A stretch of 8,072 nucleotides of DNA, from assembly GCA_017552495.1 (NCBI GenBank), contig JAFZPW010000144.1, positions 1 to 8,072 on the forward strand, written 5' to 3'. Positions within the stretch are counted from its first letter, which is position 1. Each line of letters begins with the position of its first letter. Shown here in pieces: positions 5,325-8,072 of this stretch. A program made the position numbers and the translations under genes. Under the pieces are notes generated by a model, which was given only the letters and a program-made list of their open reading frames with translations, ran no database searches and was not told the DNA's origin. The stretch comes from Clostridia bacterium (GTDB taxonomy: Bacteria > Bacillota > Clostridia > Oscillospirales > Butyricicoccaceae).

Positions 5325-6203
5325 TCAAGGTCTTCGCTCCGGACGGACAAAGGGCGCTTCGATCCGGGTTTCCGTCAAAAGGCCGTATTGGTCGGGGCGG
5401 CGAAAGGCGTTGCCGTGGATCTCGCTTTGGCGAAAATCCCGCAGCAGATCCAGATCCAGCCGGGCAAGATAGACGCCCGCCTCGTCCGGCGCCTCCAGAA
5501 GACAGGTTTCCCGCGGATAGGGAAAGCCCTCGGCCCAGGTCACGCCGTCAAAGACGGAGGAGTGGCCGTTGCAGTCGGGATGACCGGCGGGATAGTTGGC
5601 GGTGGCCACAGCCAGCATATTTTCAAAGGCCCTGGCCCGAAGCTGAGACAGGCGGTTGATTTCCATGGGGCAGGCGTTGGGCACCAAAATCAGTTCGGCG
5701 CCCCGCAGCATCAGGATGCGGGCGCTTTCGGGAAATTCCCGGTCGTAGCAGATCATGGCCCCCACCTTCACGGGGCCGGCGGCGGTGTCCAGCACGGCCA
5801 CGGGGAACGCTTCGCCCCGGGTGAGCAGGCGTTCCACGTCAAAATCGCAGGTGTGCACCTTGGCGTAAGTAAGCGCGCTCTGCCCGTGCCGGTCAAAGAG
5901 GCGCAGGCTGTTGCGGGGCAAACCGACCCACTGTTCCAAAAAAGTCACGCCGATGGCCATGTCCAGTTCCTTTGCCAGCATACCGAAGGCGCGGACAAAC
6001 GGGCCGTCGGCGGAAACGGCCATGGCCGCATTTGCTTGGGGGTCGCCGGTAAGGCGATAGCCGCAGTTCCACATTTCGGGAAACAGGGCGAGATCGGCCC
6101 CCAATGATTTTGCCCGGCGGCAGGCGGCCAGCCCGAGGCGCAGGCTCTCGTCCTGGGTTTCTCCGGGCAGAAGCTGCAAAAGCGCAAGGGTGAGATGGGA
6201 CAT
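5325..6203 (-). CDS. Carbon-nitrogen hydrolase (nitrilase superfamily amidase)
   Basis: The family hydrolyses amide or carbamoyl C-N bonds of small molecules through a cysteine thioester in a soluble alpha-beta-beta-alpha sandwich. The 292-residue product has the catalytic triad: FPEMW (E43), TYAKVHTCD (K115) and GAMICYDREFPESAR (C152). E131 in RGEAF may be the additional structural glutamate. The CYDREFPE context is that of the amidase/N-carbamoyl branch rather than true nitrilases, but the substrate cannot be read from the sequence. The start MSHLTLALLQ fits the family's first beta strand and has AAGGAGG 6 nt upstream; a longer open frame reaching 6464 runs through the thioredoxin gene in another frame and is a shadow. 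It follows the thioredoxin stop by 17 nt and is the last gene of that operon. It has seven cysteines, C152 included. Confidence 0.93.
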   Translation of the reverse strand: MSHLTLALLQLLPGETQDESLRLGLAACRRAKSLGADLALFPEMWNCGYRLTGDPQANAAMAVSADGPFVRAFGMLAKELDMAIGVTFLEQWVGLPRNSLRLFDRHGQSALTYAKVHTCDFDVERLLTRGEAFPVAVLDTAAGPVKVGAMICYDREFPESARILMLRGAELILVPNACPMEINRLSQLRARAFENMLAVATANYPAGHPDCNGHSSVFDGVTWAEGFPYPRETCLLEAPDEAGVYLARLDLDLLRDFRQSEIHGNAFRRPDQYGLLTETRIEAPFVRPERRP

Positions 6204-6209
6204 ATGCGG

Positions 6210-6216
6210 CCTCCTT
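6210..6216 (-). promoter_or_regulatory. Ribosome binding site fixing the CN hydrolase start
   Basis: AAGGAGG on the - strand, 6 nt before the ATG at 6203, lies in the 17-nt gap after the thioredoxin stop. It rules out the in-frame upstream extension that overlaps the thioredoxin gene. Confidence 0.85.
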
Positions 6217-6220
6217 CCGG

Positions 6221-6553
6221 TCAAAGCTGCGAAGCGGGCAGCGCGGCGCGGAGAAAGGCCTCCAACTCGTCCGCTTCCCGCGGGCCGACCAGCCGATCCA
6301 CGGCGCTGCCGTTCACAAAGAGCATTACCGTGGGCAGGGTGACGATATGATATCGCAGGGTCAGGGCAAACTGCGCGTCGGCGTCCACCCGGCCGAAGGC
6401 GATCTGTGGATGAGCCTCGGCCAGCGCGTCGATGAGAGCGCTCTGCCGCTTGCAGGCGGCGCACCAGCCGGCCCGGAATTCCAGCAAAACGGGACGGGAA
6501 GAGGCGGCGACGGTCTTTTGAAAGGTTTTCAGCGTGACGGTTACGGGCTCCAT
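6221..6553 (-). CDS. Thioredoxin-family protein with atypical WCAAC active site
   Basis: The 110-residue product covers a single thioredoxin fold of normal length with no signal peptide, so it is probably cytoplasmic. The redox motif is W30-C31-A-A-C34 in place of the usual WCGPC, and the cis-proline loop TLPT (P74) is present, as are the VLLEF strand (22-26) and a C-terminal helix (ADELEAFLRAAL). E25 stands where E. coli thioredoxin has the buried D26. Both cysteines are kept, so dithiol-disulfide exchange is expected, but the CAAC dipeptide should change its redox potential and partner choice. The start has AAGGAGG 6 nt upstream and a strong promoter. It is the first gene of an operon with the CN hydrolase. 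No thioredoxin reductase is visible nearby. It is probably not the housekeeping TrxA. Confidence 0.92.
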   Translation of the reverse strand: MEPVTVTLKTFQKTVAASSRPVLLEFRAGWCAACKRQSALIDALAEAHPQIAFGRVDADAQFALTLRYHIVTLPTVMLFVNGSAVDRLVGPREADELEAFLRAALPASQL

Positions 6554-6586
6554 AGCGGCCCTCCTTTTGAAACGGGGATTATTCGT

Positions 6587-6615
6587 ATTATACGGAATTT
6601 TCTCCGTCCCGTCAA
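6587..6615 (-). promoter_or_regulatory. Sigma-A promoter of the thioredoxin-CN hydrolase operon
   Basis: On the - strand the -35 is TTGACG (6610-6615, five of six), the spacer is 17 nt, and the -10 is a perfect TATAAT (6587-6592). The start is expected near 6580, leaving about 27 nt of leader. This should be a strong constitutive-type promoter. The terminator of the preceding gene ends 3 nt before the -35. Confidence 0.9.
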
Positions 6616-6617
6616 TG

Positions 6618-6652
6618 AAAAAGGCCCTCGGAAAGCCATGCGTTCCGAAGGC
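6618..6652 (-). terminator. Terminator of the acyl-CoA ligase gene
   Basis: On the - strand GCCTTCGGAA (6643-6652) pairs with TTCCGAGGGC (6624-6633) over 10 bp with one G-U pair and a 9-nt loop, followed by CTTTTT (T tract 6618-6622). It is 21 nt past the ligase stop codon. Confidence 0.88.
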
Positions 6653-6673
6653 TTTTGCGTAAATGCGGGAGGG

Positions 6674-8072
6674 TCACGCCTGCTGCGCCGCGGCCTTGGC
6701 CAGCTCCTCGGCCTCCAGCTCCCGATAGGCCACCTTGCCCACCAGCGTCTTGGGCAGGCTGTCCCGGAACTCGATGTCATAGGGCAGGGCGTATTTGGCG
6801 ATGTTCTTCTTGCAGTATTCCAGCAGGATCTGCCTGTTTTCCTCGCTGGGGACTTCGCCGGGCTTGAGCATGACAAAGGCCTTGACCTTCTGGATCTTAT
6901 AAGGGTCGGGCACGCCGATGACGCAGCTCATCTGCACCAGCGCGTGGGCGTCGAGAATGTTTTCCAGTTGCGAGGGATAGACGTTGTAGCCCGAGGTGAC
7001 GATCATCCGCTTGATGCGCTGCTTGAAGTAAACGAAGCCCTCGTCGTCCATCTTGCCCAGGTCGCCGGTGTGCAGCCAGGTCATCCCGTCGGGATGCTGC
7101 TGGAGGGTCTGGGCGGTCTCTTCGGGATGGTTGACATATTCCATCATCACGGTGGGGCCGGCGATGCAGATCTCGCCCTCTTCGCCGTAAGGCAGCTCTT
7201 CCTGGGCGCCGGGCTTGACGATCTTGTAATACGTGTCGGGGAAGGGCAGGCCGATGGAGCCCTCTTTATACACCGTGGGCGGGGTCAGGCAGGAGGCGGT
7301 GACGCACTCGGTGGTGCCGTAGCCCTCCCGCACCTGAATGGTGGCGTGGTGGTCGTAAAGGAACTTGTCGAACCGTTTCTTCAGTTCGACGGAAAGGCTG
7401 TCGCCGCCGGAAAACACACCCTTGAGGAAGGACAGATCTTTTCCCTCCATGCTGGGCAGGCGCAAGAGCGCCTCATACAGCGTAGGAACGCCGGCGATAA
7501 AGTTGCAGCGGTGCTTCACCAGCAGCTTGGCGTAACTTTCGGCGGTAAAGCGGGGCACCAGCACGCAGCGGCCGCCGTTTGCCAGCATGGAGTGAATGGA
7601 AACGCCCAGACCGAAGCCGTGGAACACCGGCATGACCGAAAGCATCCGGTCGCCCGCCCGGTACATGGGGTTGGTGGCCACGATCTGCTGGCCCAGTGCG
7701 TTGAAATTGAGGTTGGAGAGCAAAATGCCCTTGGTGGTGCCGGTGGTGCCGCCGGAATACAGAATGACGGCGGGGTCGGGGCCGGTTTTCCCGGCCTTAT
7801 ATTTCCAATGGTACTTTTTGCCCATCTTCAGGAAATCCTTCCACCGCAGCACGGGGGCGTCGGCGGGGATCTTTTTGATCTTGCGGCCCTCGGTGAGCAT
7901 ATAGCCCGCCCGGATGGGAGCGGAGAGAGCGTCCTTGATCCTTGCGAGGACGACGTTGACGACCTTCGTGTTCTGACGGATGGCCTCGAACTTATGGTAG
8001 AACTGATCGAGGGTCACGACCGTGACCGACTCGGACTCGTTGAGATAGAACTCCAGCTCCTTCTCGCTGGAC
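6674..8072 (-). CDS. AMP-forming acyl-CoA synthetase/ligase, FadD-like (5' end outside the window)
   Basis: The enzyme activates a carboxylic acid, probably a fatty acid, with ATP to an acyl-AMP and transfers it to CoA. The frame is open through the right edge (its last visible upstream residues are SSEKELEFYLNESES), so the start is missing. About 466 codons are present against roughly 560 in a full FadD-type protein. Numbering from the GTG at 8017, motifs in order are the P-loop YSGGTTGTTKG (87-97), EGYGTTE (231-237), TGD (317-319), FKQRIKRMIVTSGYNVYP (331-348, the hinge region) and PKTLVGK with the adenylation lysine K428. In the hinge motif Q333 replaces the usual G. Substrate chain length cannot be told from the sequence. 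GTG 8017 is not the start, since conserved family sequence continues upstream of it. It has its own terminator and is a separate transcription unit from the thioredoxin operon. Confidence 0.93.
   Translation of the reverse strand, partial: SSEKELEFYLNESESVTVVTLDQFYHKFEAIRQNTKVVNVVLARIKDALSAPIRAGYMLTEGRKIKKIPADAPVLRWKDFLKMGKKYHWKYKAGKTGPDPAVILYSGGTTGTTKGILLSNLNFNALGQQIVATNPMYRAGDRMLSVMPVFHGFGLGVSIHSMLANGGRCVLVPRFTAESYAKLLVKHRCNFIAGVPTLYEALLRLPSMEGKDLSFLKGVFSGGDSLSVELKKRFDKFLYDHHATIQVREGYGTTECVTASCLTPPTVYKEGSIGLPFPDTYYKIVKPGAQEELPYGEEGEICIAGPTVMMEYVNHPEETAQTLQQHPDGMTWLHTGDLGKMDDEGFVYFKQRIKRMIVTSGYNVYPSQLENILDAHALVQMSCVIGVPDPYKIQKVKAFVMLKPGEVPSEENRQILLEYCKKNIAKYALPYDIEFRDSLPKTLVGKVAYRELEAEELAKAAAQQA

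Noticed and set aside
5199..6107. 302-residue + strand open frame opposite the CN hydrolase gene
   Set aside because: It runs antisense to a gene with an intact catalytic triad, and crosses a terminator-like hairpin and the operon terminator. Its G/H/A/V-rich composition is typical of antisense shadows.
6204..6464. N-terminal extension of the CN hydrolase frame into the thioredoxin gene
   Set aside because: The extension is out of frame with the thioredoxin and unlike any nitrilase. The internal ATG at 6203 has a strong AAGGAGG site and a family-like N-terminus.

Overview
The window reads as ordinary chromosome from a moderately GC-rich Gram-positive bacterium, most likely a clostridial (Oscillospiraceae/Ruminococcaceae-like) gut Firmicute. 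This rests on strong AGGAGG-type ribosome binding sites before nearly every gene, a perfect CIRCE operator, compact hairpin/T-tract terminators, and the protein types present. The taxonomic guess is inference; no rRNA or other marker is present.

Left part (1-2421, + strand): the 3' end of an aromatic amino acid operon. The tail of an unidentified upstream gene is followed within 2 nt by aroA (EPSP synthase). Ten nt later comes a type I DAHP synthase, which catalyses the first step of the same shikimate pathway. A near-perfect bidirectional terminator closes the unit.

Stress region (2427-3350): a 63-residue protein of unknown function on the - strand diverges from a small heat shock protein (Hsp20) on the + strand. 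Their shared intergenic region carries a perfect CIRCE element (HrcA operator), an adjoining AT-rich inverted repeat, and a good sigma-A promoter for the - strand gene. No convincing promoter was found for hsp20. A 15-bp perfect stem terminator follows hsp20.

Middle (3366-5161, - strand): a two-gene unit with its own near-consensus promoter. It encodes an XRE-type DNA-binding protein fused to four membrane helices, then a CPBP-family (CAAX protease/bacteriocin-processing type) intramembrane metalloprotease homologue with all three motifs. It looks less GC-rich than its flanks.

Right part (5228-8072, - strand): a thioredoxin-like protein with a WCAAC active site and a carbon-nitrogen hydrolase with an intact Glu-Lys-Cys triad form a tight two-gene operon with its own promoter and terminator. 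Upstream is a separate AMP-forming acyl-CoA ligase (FadD-like) that runs off the right edge, ending in a terminator only a few bases from the next promoter.

I see no CRISPR array, tRNA, rRNA, insertion sequence or phage gene, and no clear new multi-gene system. The points most worth a second look are the CIRCE-centred divergent region with its uncharacterised small protein, the membrane-bound regulator plus intramembrane protease pair, and the atypical thioredoxin plus CN-hydrolase pair.
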